Assembly (NCBI GenBank): GCA_035440445.1
Contig: DAORMJ010000009.1
Span: 62,001 to 126,000, forward strand
Direction: 5' to 3'
Origin: Ga0077548 sp035440445
Lineage (GTDB): Bacteria; Pseudomonadota; Alphaproteobacteria; Rhizobiales; Xanthobacteraceae
Length of the DNA: 64,000 bases
The translations under genes were made by a program, and so were the position numbers. Below are positions 32,056 through 41,240 of the stretch, in pieces; the first letter of the stretch is position 1; the number at the start of each line of letters is the position of its first letter. Below the pieces are notes generated by a model. The model saw only the letters and a program-made list of their open reading frames with translations, ran no database searches and was not told the DNA's origin.

Positions 32056-34259
32056 AGTTCGATACTCCCGCCACACAGAATCCAATCGATCAGCTCAAGG
32101 TGATCAGCAAGCCACTCGATCGCATTGACGGGCCTTACAAGGTAACCGGCACGGCCCCTTATGCCTATGATCGTCACGATGTTCGGCCCAATCAGGCTTA
32201 CGGTTACGTACTTGGCGCAGCGATTGCGAAGGGTACAATCTCAAAGCTCGATATCTCGGGGGCGAAATTCGTTGACGGTGTGATTGGCATTGTGACAGCG
32301 GAGAATGCGGGCAGGCTCTCAAAAGGGAGCTACAACACCGCGAAACTGCTCGGCGGCCCGGAGATCGATCATTATCATCAGGCAATTGCGCTCGTTGTGG
32401 CGAATACGTTCGAGCAAGCGCGCTCTGCCGCCCAGCTCATCAAGGTTGAATACGTTGCTGACGAGGGCAAGTTTGACCTAAAAAAAGAGAAGCCCAATGC
32501 CACGAAATCGAAAAGCGGCGAATGGGCGAAGGCTGAAACAACACTCGGCGATTTTGAAGGAGCGTTCGCTGCTGCGCCGGTGAAGCTCGATGCCACTTAC
32601 GAGACACCCGATCAGGCGCATGCGATGATGGAGCCTCACGCAACCGTCGCGGCTTGGGAAGGTGACAAGCTCACGGTTTGGACTTCCAATCAAATGATTG
32701 ATTGGAGCGCAGGCGATCTTGCGAAAACACTGGGAATCTCAAAGAAAAATGTCAGGCTGATTTCGGCTTTTGTCGGAGGGGGCTTTGGAGGCAAGCTGTT
32801 TATTCGTGCCGACGCACTTCTCGCGGCGCTCGGTTCGAAGGCAACTGGCCGACCTGTGAAGGTCGCGCTTACTCGGCCATTTATATTCAACAATACAACA
32901 CATCGTCCTGCAACGATCCAGCGTATTCGAATAGGCGCTGAGCAGGGTGGAAAAATTACTGCCATCGCGCACGAGTCTTGGTCCGGTGATTTAAAGGGGG
33001 GCTCTCCCGAGGCCGCAGTCTTGCAGACTCGCCTGCTATACGCGGGTGAGAACCGATTGACGACCATGCGTCTCGCGGAGCTCGATCTGCCGGAGGGGAA
33101 CGCTATGCGCGCTCCCGGCGAAGCTCCGGGCATGATGGCGCTTGAAATCGCGATGGACGAGATGGCAGAGCGGCTGAGGCTGGATCCTGTCGAGTTCAGA
33201 AGAATCAACGACACGCAGGTCGATCCCGAGAGCCCGAAACGTCCATTTTCACAACGGCAACTGAATGAATGTTTTGCGGTTGGAGCAAAGAAATTTGGTT
33301 GGGAAAGGCGGGAAACGACGCCTGGCATAAAGCGCGACGGGCAATGGCTTGTCGGATTGGGTGTTGCGTCAGCCTTTCGCAATAACCTTGTGATGAAATC
33401 CGGTGCGCGAATACGCCTCGACAATCGCGGTATATTGACGGTCGAGACGGATATGACCGACATCGGCACCGGCAGCTACACGATCATCGCCCAAACAGCC
33501 GCCGAGATGATGGGCGTTACCATCGATAAGGTCGCTGTCAACCTCGGAGACTCGACATTTCCTGTCTCTGCAGGATCGGGCGGGCAGTGGGGTGGCAACT
33601 CCTCGACTGCAGGGGTGTACGCCGCTTGCGTTAAACTGCGTGAGGAGGTTGCTAAGGCGCTCGGCTTTAACTCTGCAGAGGTTGAATTCATAGACGGCAG
33701 TGTGCGCTCAGGAAATCGAAGTGTGCCGCTTGCTGAAGCTGCGGGACCTAACGGCATCGTAGCGGAAGACACGATGACGTACGGCAGTCTCGATAAGAAA
33801 TATCAGCAGTCCACGTTCGGCGCGCATTTCGTAGAAGTTGGTGTCGATGCGGCAACCGGAGAAATTCGAGTCCGCAGGATGCTCGCGGTTTGTGCCGCCG
33901 GACGGATTCTGAATCCTAAATCCGCTCGTAGTCAGGTTATCGGCGCCATGACCATGGGTGTTGGTGCCGCTTTGATGGAAGAATTGGCGGTCGATAAGCG
34001 CCGGGGCTTTTTCGTCAATCACGATCTTGCCGGCTACGAGGTCCCCGTACACGCGGACATCCCTCATCAGGAAGTTATATTCCTTGATGAAACCGATCCG
34101 ACTTCGTCCCCAATGAAGGCGAAGGGCGTTGGAGAGTTGGGCATCTGCGGTGTCGGTGCTGCTGTCGCGAACGCCATCTACAATGCGACGGGCGTTAGAG
34201 TTCGAGATTACCCAATCACGCTCGACAAGTTCATAGACCGCCTTCCGCCGGTTGCTTAG
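32052..34259 (+). CDS. paoC: PaoC-like molybdenum subunit of aldehyde oxidoreductase
   Basis: This 735-residue catalytic subunit binds molybdenum cytosine dinucleotide. The hammerhead domain is at about residues 20-130 (KPLDRIDGPYKVTGTA). Cofactor motifs are VGGGFGGKLFIRAD (about 241) and GGQWGGNSST (about 514), and the catalytic glutamate is in GVGELGICGVG (about 694). It oxidises aldehydes, often aromatic ones, in the periplasm. The start overlaps the PaoB stop (ATGA). The dedicated chaperone PaoD, an XdhC-like protein that normally follows, is not present in this window, so maturation would need a chaperone encoded elsewhere. Confidence 0.88.
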   Translation: MKFDTPATQNPIDQLKVISKPLDRIDGPYKVTGTAPYAYDRHDVRPNQAYGYVLGAAIAKGTISKLDISGAKFVDGVIGIVTAENAGRLSKGSYNTAKLLGGPEIDHYHQAIALVVANTFEQARSAAQLIKVEYVADEGKFDLKKEKPNATKSKSGEWAKAETTLGDFEGAFAAAPVKLDATYETPDQAHAMMEPHATVAAWEGDKLTVWTSNQMIDWSAGDLAKTLGISKKNVRLISAFVGGGFGGKLFIRADALLAALGSKATGRPVKVALTRPFIFNNTTHRPATIQRIRIGAEQGGKITAIAHESWSGDLKGGSPEAAVLQTRLLYAGENRLTTMRLAELDLPEGNAMRAPGEAPGMMALEIAMDEMAERLRLDPVEFRRINDTQVDPESPKRPFSQRQLNECFAVGAKKFGWERRETTPGIKRDGQWLVGLGVASAFRNNLVMKSGARIRLDNRGILTVETDMTDIGTGSYTIIAQTAAEMMGVTIDKVAVNLGDSTFPVSAGSGGQWGGNSSTAGVYAACVKLREEVAKALGFNSAEVEFIDGSVRSGNRSVPLAEAAGPNGIVAEDTMTYGSLDKKYQQSTFGAHFVEVGVDAATGEIRVRRMLAVCAAGRILNPKSARSQVIGAMTMGVGAALMEELAVDKRRGFFVNHDLAGYEVPVHADIPHQEVIFLDETDPTSSPMKAKGVGELGICGVGAAVANAIYNATGVRVRDYPITLDKFIDRLPPVA

Positions 34260-34577
34260 GCCGACAGTACTCTTTCAGCTAACTCACAGCGCAGCTGCAA
34301 ACAGACGTTTATCTTGGAAAGGCGCTCACTTGGAGATCGGTTCCGGATTTCTTTCCGTCAATGTTTCGTCATTGATATCCGCTCAAGAACGTCAGAAATC
34401 GCGATCAAACGAGCCGAGTTCTTCAGTATTTTCAACGTCGCTCGATCTATCGTCTGCGCTCATAACGGTCTGGTTCGAGTCCTGCCGGGCCCACCAATCT
34501 CTCGCCGCTTACGATAGCTGTCGGCCGTTCTCCGCGCTCTTGACTTGGCGGAAGGCTACTTGAATTCCGCCGTTTTA
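34260..34577. other. Intergenic region with the second att-like repeat
   Basis: This holds the tRNA 3'-half repeat at 34457-34498 and otherwise nothing supported. It is the junction between the accessory segment and the siderophore locus. Confidence 0.55.
34457..34498 (+). repeat. Second copy of the CAT-tRNA 3' half, 7 bases deleted
   Basis: This is identical to 4899-4947 from CGCTCATAACGGTCTGGTT to the end CCGGGCCCACCAAT, except that GCAGGTT is missing from the T-arm, which destroys the T-stem. Upstream sequence differs, so only the 3' half is present. It is in direct orientation to the first copy, 29.5 kb away. Confidence 0.8.
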
Positions 34578-35579
34578 TCACACGGTCGAGCGAAATGCTT
34601 TCGGTGTCATTCCGTAAAGTCTTTTAAAGGCAGTCGCGAAGTTTGCCGCCGAGGTATAGCCGGCAATATGCGCCGCCTGCGCGATGTTGACGCCTTCGCG
34701 CTCGATCGCGTCTCTTGCCCGCTGCAGTCTAGAGCGGCGCACATAGTCGAAGACCGTCATGCCATAAGCGGCGTGGAAGGTCCGCTGTAGCGTGTTGGTG
34801 CTCATTCCGCTTTCCCGCGCGATGCTTTCAAGCGTAAAGGGCTGGTTGACCAGATTGTCGATCAGTTCTCTCACCTTGGCGATGCGTTGGCGATCATGCG
34901 GCCGCAGGGTCGAGGAAGGCACAACCGGGTCCGGCTGCACAATTGCGTGCATGGCTTCGGCGACAATTTCGATTGCGCGGCTCTCCAGATAAAGATCTTT
35001 GAGCAGGCCCGTATAGGCCGGAGGATGGAGTATCTGTTCGGCAATGGCGACGAGCCGAGGTGACGGCTTCCAGCGCACGCAGGCCAGGTGATCATAGCTG
35101 AAGCGCGAAATCACCGCGCTATCCGAAAGCCCCAGTTCGTCGCGTTCGAGCCACTCACGCGTTACCGTGACGTTGACCTTGCGAACGTGCATGCCCCGCC
35201 TGGAGTGACGCACAAAACGCTCAGGCCGTGCACGAGCGACGACAGTTCCCTCCAGCTTCGAGTATTCAGTGGTCTTGCCGGGGCCGAAATCGAACTTTCT
35301 GTCGCCCATCTCGACGGCAACGCGGCCTTCGAGAAACAGCGAACAGGTAATGCCGGGATGCTGGATGATCTCGTTCGTGAGGTTATGCGTATCGATCGTA
35401 TCGGTAGCGTGCAGAATGAGCCCGGAGCGCAACCGCACGAGCCGGTAGTCGCCCGTCAGCGCGGTGTCGCCGCCGGACAAATCGGGGTCAGTAATCTTGA
35501 AGCCATCTCCTGCGACCAGCGCGGACGAGGCGAGATCATCCGCGCTCACCCGGGTTAGAGATCGTTGTTCCTGACTCAT
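34578..35579 (-). CDS. AraC-family regulator of the siderophore locus
   Basis: This 333-residue protein has its DNA-binding domain at the C-terminus, with two helix-turn-helix units (FTLESIARESGMSTNTLQRTFHAAYG, about 249-275, and NIAQAAHIAGYTSAANFATAFKRLYG, about 298-323). The N-terminal two thirds resemble the ligand domain of PchR-like regulators, which sense ferri-siderophores taken up by the cell. It is divergent from the TonB-receptor operon across a 286-base gap containing a repeated TGCGCAAA (35674 and 35761), a possible binding motif. Activation of the receptor operon in response to its siderophore is the likely role. Confidence 0.85.
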   Translation of the reverse strand: MSQEQRSLTRVSADDLASSALVAGDGFKITDPDLSGGDTALTGDYRLVRLRSGLILHATDTIDTHNLTNEIIQHPGITCSLFLEGRVAVEMGDRKFDFGPGKTTEYSKLEGTVVARARPERFVRHSRRGMHVRKVNVTVTREWLERDELGLSDSAVISRFSYDHLACVRWKPSPRLVAIAEQILHPPAYTGLLKDLYLESRAIEIVAEAMHAIVQPDPVVPSSTLRPHDRQRIAKVRELIDNLVNQPFTLESIARESGMSTNTLQRTFHAAYGMTVFDYVRRSRLQRARDAIEREGVNIAQAAHIAGYTSAANFATAFKRLYGMTPKAFRSTV

Positions 35580-35865
35580 TCAGCGGCCACCTGCAGACTG
35601 AATACGGAAGGTATTCTCTGTGCGCAGCCTCAACAACAGCGGGGCATAAAATTAGAACGATACGAAACTGAACTGCGCAAAACATGGGCTGTTTAGAAGC
35701 TTTGCAATCGGCTGCGTACACGTCGGCGCGATTGAGTGCGGCTCAAACGAAAATCGTGATTGCGCAAATGTTTTGCCTTTCTGAAAATGCGACCTAACCG
35801 GTACGGAAATATGAAGAAACCGGGCGCGGTCGAAGCGCCCTGCCAAAATGTACTGGGGGCTAAAA

Positions 35866-38031
35866 ATGGGTGCTGGGGTTCGCCGGAACGGCGGCGTGGC
35901 GTGTGCCGGAGCGATTGGCGTATCGTTGATGACGTTCACGGGTGCGGCTTTCGCGCAGAATGCGAGCGTGCCGCTGGATACGGTCACGGTGGAAAATCAG
36001 CCGAGCCAGAACCAGCTGCGGACCGAGGGACAGAATACCTATACGTCCAACGTCACTTCGGTCGGCAGCAAGAACGTGCTGAATATCCGCCAGATCCCGC
36101 AGTCGATCAGCATCGTAACGCGGCAGCGTCTGGATGATCAGAATCTCACGCAACTCGATGAAGCGATGCGCCAGACCGTCGGCATGCTGGTGTTGCAGAA
36201 CGATCCTGGGCGAAGCAGCATCTTTTCGCGCGGCTACGAAGTCGATGTGCTGGTCAACGGCCTGTACGCGCCGAATTCGAGCATCATGGGCACGCAGCCC
36301 GATCTGTTCATGTTCGATCGCATCGAAGTGCTGAAAGGCCCGAATGGCCTGCTCAACGGCGCGACCGCCGGCAACAATGCCGGCCCAGGAGCGACGGTCA
36401 ATCTCGTGCGCAAGAGCGCGCTCGATCGCTTCCAGATGCTCGCGAATGTCGGCTATGGTTCGTACAACAATTTGCGCACCGAACTCGACCTCACGGGTCC
36501 GTTGAACGAAGCCAAGACGGTGCGCGCGCGCGTCGTCGGTGTTTTCAACAAGCGCAACAACTTCACGGACTATAACGACAATCAGGTTTTCGTCGGCTAC
36601 GGCACCATCGATTTCGACTTCACCGAAAACACGACGCTTTCCTTGTCGGCGTGGCGGCAGGAGCGCGATATTCTGCCGTTCAATGGATTGCCCTGGTATC
36701 AAGTCCCCGGAAATCCGGCTTATCCGACGGGAGCCCCGAGAAACACGTTCATCGGAGCGACCTGGAACCGGTTCGATAACCGTTCGGACGACTATCTCGC
36801 CGAGCTGACCCACAAGCTGCAAAACGGCGGTCACTGGAAGACCGCGATCCGCTACACGGATCGCTTCGTCGAATACAAGTATGCGCAGGCTTCGACGGCG
36901 GTGAACCCGGCGACTGGCAACTTCAATATGTCGTTGACCGCCGCGCGCTGGTTTGAGCGTCATCTTTCGGCGGACTCGCATATATCGACACCGTTCACGC
37001 TGTTCGGCCAGACGCATAACTTCACCTTCGGCGTCGATTACAAGCAGCACTCGCTGTCGCAGTTGCTGCCGAACAGCACGGCCGTGCCGGGCGTGTATAA
37101 TTTCAATACCTTCAATCCTGGTGGCGTCACCGAGCCTGCGATTACCTGGACGGGCGCGGGCAGCAACACGCAGGATCCGAGACAGTTCGGCACCTACGCG
37201 CAGTTCCGGCTGAAGCCCGTCGAACCGATCACGGTGGTGCTGGGCGGCCGGCTTGCGTGGTACGATGCGCAGACGCGCAATCTCGCAGGCGTCGTGACGA
37301 GCAGCGTCGATGTCGATGCCAAGTTTGTGCCTTATGCCGGCATCATTGTGGACCTGACGCGGAACATCTCCGCCTTCGCCAGCTATTCCAGCATTTTCGC
37401 CCCGCAAACCGAACGTCAGGTGTCCGGCAACACGATCGATCCGCGCATCGGCGATCAGTACGAAGCAGGCCTGAAGGGTACGTTCCTCGACGGGCGTCTG
37501 AACGCGACCGCGTCGGTATTCCTGATCAAGGATACCAACCGTGCATTCGCCGATCCGCTGAATCCCGGCTTCTTCATCAATGCGGGAGAAGTGGAAATCG
37601 GCGGGTTTGAATTCGAAGTCGGCGGCAAGATCACGCCGGAATGGGAGCTCTACGGCGGCTATACCAATATGAGAACGAAGTTCCTGACCGGCGGTACCGG
37701 CGACTTCCGGACGTTCCAGCCGAGACACGTTTTCACATCCTGGTCCAAATACACGTTCCTGGATGGCCGGTTCCGCGACTTCCACGTGGGTAGCGGTCTG
37801 CGCTTCGTCAGCTCTTTCTATAGCGGCGCGGGCAACAACCGCGTTTCCGAAGACGGCTACGTGATTGCGGACCTGCAGGTCGGCTACAAGTTCAATCAGA
37901 ATGTGTCGGCGACGTTTACCGTTACCAATTTCTTCGACGAGACGTACTATACGCGCGTCGGCAGCACGTCGCTGTTCAACTTCTACGGCGAGCCGAGAGC
38001 GTATCAGTTCAAGCTGAGCACCAAATGGTAG
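35866..38031 (+). CDS. TonB-dependent siderophore receptor
   Basis: This 721-residue outer-membrane receptor has a signal peptide (about residues 1-30, ending AAFAQ), a plug domain (about 50-170, QIPQSISIVTRQRLDDQNLTQL and IEVLKGPNGLLNGATAGN) and a long beta-barrel finishing in the aromatic-terminated YQFKLSTKW. The plug sequence is that of the FhuE/FpvA-like hydroxamate or catecholate siderophore receptors. ATG 35866 is preferred to an in-frame ATG six codons earlier because a GGGGG run precedes it and the signal peptide starts there. Its stop overlaps the esterase gene (start 38025). A regulator is divergent upstream. Confidence 0.9.
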   Translation: MGAGVRRNGGVACAGAIGVSLMTFTGAAFAQNASVPLDTVTVENQPSQNQLRTEGQNTYTSNVTSVGSKNVLNIRQIPQSISIVTRQRLDDQNLTQLDEAMRQTVGMLVLQNDPGRSSIFSRGYEVDVLVNGLYAPNSSIMGTQPDLFMFDRIEVLKGPNGLLNGATAGNNAGPGATVNLVRKSALDRFQMLANVGYGSYNNLRTELDLTGPLNEAKTVRARVVGVFNKRNNFTDYNDNQVFVGYGTIDFDFTENTTLSLSAWRQERDILPFNGLPWYQVPGNPAYPTGAPRNTFIGATWNRFDNRSDDYLAELTHKLQNGGHWKTAIRYTDRFVEYKYAQASTAVNPATGNFNMSLTAARWFERHLSADSHISTPFTLFGQTHNFTFGVDYKQHSLSQLLPNSTAVPGVYNFNTFNPGGVTEPAITWTGAGSNTQDPRQFGTYAQFRLKPVEPITVVLGGRLAWYDAQTRNLAGVVTSSVDVDAKFVPYAGIIVDLTRNISAFASYSSIFAPQTERQVSGNTIDPRIGDQYEAGLKGTFLDGRLNATASVFLIKDTNRAFADPLNPGFFINAGEVEIGGFEFEVGGKITPEWELYGGYTNMRTKFLTGGTGDFRTFQPRHVFTSWSKYTFLDGRFRDFHVGSGLRFVSSFYSGAGNNRVSEDGYVIADLQVGYKFNQNVSATFTVTNFFDETYYTRVGSTSLFNFYGEPRAYQFKLSTKW

Positions 38032-39011
38032 CGAACACGACCGTGAAGCCGGTGACGCGAAACGCAAAGTCCTCAGGCGCGAGCGCCTGGGGACGAACCG
38101 TTTTTGCGCTCGCCGGTCTCTCGGCGCTGTGTGGGGCTGCGGTGGCGCAACCGGCGGCACCGCAGGCAACCGTGCTGCCGGATACCGAGCAACGCACGAT
38201 CGTATCGAAAGCGGGTCACGAATATCGCATCTTCATCATCAAGCCGAAGAAGCCTGCCCCCGAGAGCGGCTATCCCGTGCTCTATGCGCTGGACGGCAAT
38301 TCCGTGGTGGCATTGCTCTCCAATCTGAACCGCGGTCATCTGGGCAGGGACGATCAGAGCGGCTTCGTGCCCGGTCTTGTCGTGGCGGTCGGCTATCCGA
38401 CCGAGCAGATGCTGGATGTCCGCCGCCGCGCGCTGGACTACACGGCCGCGCAGGCGACACCGGATAGCGGGACGTACCTGAAACCGGAGCAGACCGGCGG
38501 CGCCGACGCTTTTCTGTCGTTCCTCGAAGAGGAATTGAAACCGGCGATCGAGCGCGAGTTCAGGGTCGACAAGCAGCGGCAGGCGCTGTTCGGCCATTCC
38601 TTCGGCGGGCTGTTCACGCTGCACACCCTGTTTACGAAGCCGGATGCCTTTCAGACCTATATCGCGGCCAGTCCGTCGATCTGGTGGGCCGACCGCGCCA
38701 TTTCAAAAACGCGCGACGCATTCATTCGCTCACGCCCCGATCTCGCGGGCAAGCGGATACTGCTGCTCGTGGGCGGATTGGAGCAGGAACTCGCGCCCTA
38801 TCAAGTAAAGGCAAAAGACGCGGCGGAGACGGAACGGCGTCTGCGGGATCGCAGGATGGTCTCCGACGCCCGCGAGCTCCGCGACCGGCTCCTATCGTTG
38901 CAGAAGAACGGGCTCGAGGTTTCCTTCGAGGAAATTGCGAACGAGACCCATATGTCGGTTATGCCCTACGCGGCCATCAAGGCTTTCCGCTTCGCCTTCC
39001 GCCTGCAATAG
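38025..39011 (+). CDS. Periplasmic alpha/beta hydrolase, IroE-like siderophore esterase
   Basis: This 328-residue protein has a long basic N-terminus leading into a signal segment (residues about 24-42). The esterase-D/IroE fold follows: YRIFIIKPKKPAPESGYPVLYALDGN, nucleophile motif GHSFGG, SPSIWWAD and a C-terminal histidine in NETHMSV. IroE- and Fes-type enzymes cut ester bonds of enterobactin-like siderophores to release iron. It overlaps the receptor gene by 7 bases, and its placement between receptor and binding protein suggests that the siderophore is an ester-linked type processed in the periplasm. Confidence 0.83.
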   Translation: MVANTTVKPVTRNAKSSGASAWGRTVFALAGLSALCGAAVAQPAAPQATVLPDTEQRTIVSKAGHEYRIFIIKPKKPAPESGYPVLYALDGNSVVALLSNLNRGHLGRDDQSGFVPGLVVAVGYPTEQMLDVRRRALDYTAAQATPDSGTYLKPEQTGGADAFLSFLEEELKPAIEREFRVDKQRQALFGHSFGGLFTLHTLFTKPDAFQTYIAASPSIWWADRAISKTRDAFIRSRPDLAGKRILLLVGGLEQELAPYQVKAKDAAETERRLRDRRMVSDARELRDRLLSLQKNGLEVSFEEIANETHMSVMPYAAIKAFRFAFRLQ

Positions 39012-39026
39012 GAGACAGAAAACGTG

Positions 39027-40142
39027 ATGCGCAGTCGTTCGCTCTTCGTCGCAATGCTCTTTGCTCTGGCGCTCGTCTGCGCGAGCGCCGAGGCGCAGCC
39101 GCAACGGCAAGTTACGCTTACCGATATCGCCGGCAGAACGGTCACGGTGACGGTGCCGGTGCGTCATGTCGTGCTCGGAGAGGGACGTCAGCTGAACGCG
39201 CTTGCGCTTCTGCACAAGGATCCTGTGGCGCTGGTCGCAGGCTGGCTCGGCGATCTACGGCGTCTCGATGCGAAAACTTACGAGCTGTTTCGCGCCGCCA
39301 ATCCGGCAATCGACAAAATTCCGCTGCTCGGCATCACCAACGAAAGCACGTTTTCAGTCGAGAAGGCGCTGGCGGTGAGGCCGGACGTTGCGATCTTCAG
39401 CGGCGGTCACGGTCCGTCGAAGCGATCGGCCGAGGCCGTGAAGCAACTGGAAGCCGCGGGCATTCCTGTCGTCTTCATCGACTTTCACGATCAGCCGCTC
39501 AGGAACAGCGTCAAGAGCATCGAGATTTTGGGAAAACTTCTCGGCGAGGAAGAGAAGGCGGCGGCCTATATCAAGTTCTATCAGGAGCGCCTCGACCGCA
39601 TCGCGAACCGCCTCGCTTCGGCGAACCCCAAGCGCCCGACGGTATTCATTCACATGCACGCGCGGATCTGGGAGTGTTGTTCGTCGGCGGGGAAGGGCAA
39701 TCTCGGCGATTACATCACTTTCGCGGGTGGCCAGAACATCGCCGCCGATGTGTTGCCGGGCGCAACGGGCCAGATCAATCTCGAATATCTCATTCAGCGC
39801 AATCCCGACATTTATATTGCCACCGGCGGCGCGCATGCGATTGGCAAAGGTCTTTCCATCGGCACCTTCGTTTCCGAAGAAGATGCGCGCAAAGCGCTCT
39901 CGCTGATTGCGGAGGAAAAGGGGATCTCATCGCTCACCGCTGTTGCGAACGGCCGCGTCTATGGGCTCTGGCACCATTTCTATAACTCGCCGCTGAATAT
40001 TCTCGCGGTCGAAGCATTCGCGAAGTGGATCAATCCGGAGCTGTTTCCCGATATCGATCCAGACAAGACGCTCGCGGAAATCAACGAAAAATTTCTCGCG
40101 GTTCCTTTTAAGGGAACGTACTGGGTAAAACTCACGCCTTAA
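39027..40142 (+). CDS. Iron-siderophore ABC binding protein
   Basis: This periplasmic class III binding protein (371 residues from ATG 39027; a GTG lies one codon earlier) has a signal peptide ending around AEAQPQ. The two lobes are joined by a long helix, with VTLTDIAGRTVTVTVPVRHVVLGEG at the start of the mature protein, and GDYITFAGGQNIAADVLPGATGQINLEYLIQRNPDIYIATGG is typical of FepB/BtuF-like proteins. AGGAGA stands about 10 bases before the ATG. It hands the ferri-siderophore, or its esterase product, to the permease encoded next. Confidence 0.87.
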   Translation: MRSRSLFVAMLFALALVCASAEAQPQRQVTLTDIAGRTVTVTVPVRHVVLGEGRQLNALALLHKDPVALVAGWLGDLRRLDAKTYELFRAANPAIDKIPLLGITNESTFSVEKALAVRPDVAIFSGGHGPSKRSAEAVKQLEAAGIPVVFIDFHDQPLRNSVKSIEILGKLLGEEEKAAAYIKFYQERLDRIANRLASANPKRPTVFIHMHARIWECCSSAGKGNLGDYITFAGGQNIAADVLPGATGQINLEYLIQRNPDIYIATGGAHAIGKGLSIGTFVSEEDARKALSLIAEEKGISSLTAVANGRVYGLWHHFYNSPLNILAVEAFAKWINPELFPDIDPDKTLAEINEKFLAVPFKGTYWVKLTP

Positions 40143-40181
40143 TCGGCTGCGCACAGCAAGCCAGTTCCTGCGGAATCGAAC

Positions 40182-41240
40182 ATGCAGATGGACCAGCAAG
40201 CAATCGAACAGACGCTGCAAAGCTACCGCGATCTCCTGCGGCGGCGCACGGCTGTTCTGCTCTTGCTGCTGCTTTGCGCGCTGACGGCTTTCTTCATCGA
40301 TCTGCTGACCGGCCCATCGGCACTTTCTCCGGCGCAGGCCCTTCGCGGAATTTTCTCCCCGGAATCGCTTTCGCGAACCGACTACGTCATTCTCTGGCAG
40401 GTCCGCATGCCTGCCGCGGTGATGGCGCTCCTCGTTGGCATCGCCCTCGCGCTCGCCGGAGCGGAGATGCAGACCATTCTCGATAATCCGCTCGCGAGCC
40501 CCTTCACGCTCGGGGTTTCGCATGCCGCCGCTTTCGGGGCGGCAATCGGTATCGTTCTTGGCGCAAGTTTCCCCGCCGTGCCGCTGAACTGGACGATTTC
40601 GGTAAACGCCTTTGTGTTTGCCTTTGGATCGACGCTGCTGCTTCAGCTGGTCGCCCGCCACCTCGGTGCCAGCGCGCAGAGCCTCGTGCTGTTCGGCATC
40701 GCCATGTTCTTCACGTTCGAAGCCCTCGTGAAGCTGATGCAGTTCATCGCCAGCGAACAGGCGCTGCAGCAACTGGTGTTCTGGACCATGGGCAATCTCG
40801 GCCGGGCGGATTGGACCAAGATCGGCTATCTCGCGGCTGCCATTGCGCTCACCGCGCCGTTCACCTACCGCGCAAGCTGGAAGATGACCGCACTTCGCAT
40901 GGGAGACGAGCGAGCGAAAAGTTTCGGCGTCCGGGTGGAGCGGCTGCGGCTCATTTCGCTGTTTCGTGTCGCGATCTTCACGTCCTTTGCCGTCGCTTTC
41001 GTGGGCACGATCGGGTTCATCGGTCTCGTCGCTCCTCACATTGCGCGGCTCCTCGTCGGCGAAGATCACCGCTTCCTGTTTCCTGCGAGCGCGCTTGCCG
41101 GTGCATTTTTAATGTCTGCGGCGTCGGTTGCCAGCAAAGCGATCCTGCCCGGCGTCATCATCCCGATCGGCATCGTGACCGCCTTGATCGGCGTGCCGTT
41201 CTTCATGTGGCTGGTGTTCAGGCGGCGGTACCGGTCATGA
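40182..41240 (+). CDS. FecCD-family iron-siderophore permease
   Basis: This 352-residue permease has about nine to ten membrane segments. Family landmarks are LWQVRMPAAVMALLVGIALALAGAEMQTIL (about 70-99), LASPFTLGVSHAAAFGA (about 104) and FIGLVAPHIARLLVGEDHRFLFP near 282. A single FecCD gene is present, so it should act as a homodimer. Its TGA overlaps the ATG of the ATPase gene at 41237. Confidence 0.9.
   Translation: MQMDQQAIEQTLQSYRDLLRRRTAVLLLLLLCALTAFFIDLLTGPSALSPAQALRGIFSPESLSRTDYVILWQVRMPAAVMALLVGIALALAGAEMQTILDNPLASPFTLGVSHAAAFGAAIGIVLGASFPAVPLNWTISVNAFVFAFGSTLLLQLVARHLGASAQSLVLFGIAMFFTFEALVKLMQFIASEQALQQLVFWTMGNLGRADWTKIGYLAAAIALTAPFTYRASWKMTALRMGDERAKSFGVRVERLRLISLFRVAIFTSFAVAFVGTIGFIGLVAPHIARLLVGEDHRFLFPASALAGAFLMSAASVASKAILPGVIIPIGIVTALIGVPFFMWLVFRRRYRS

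Noticed and set aside
35860..38169. 769-codon open frame on the minus strand
   Set aside because: It is the complement of the TonB receptor gene, whose signal peptide, plug and barrel are clear.
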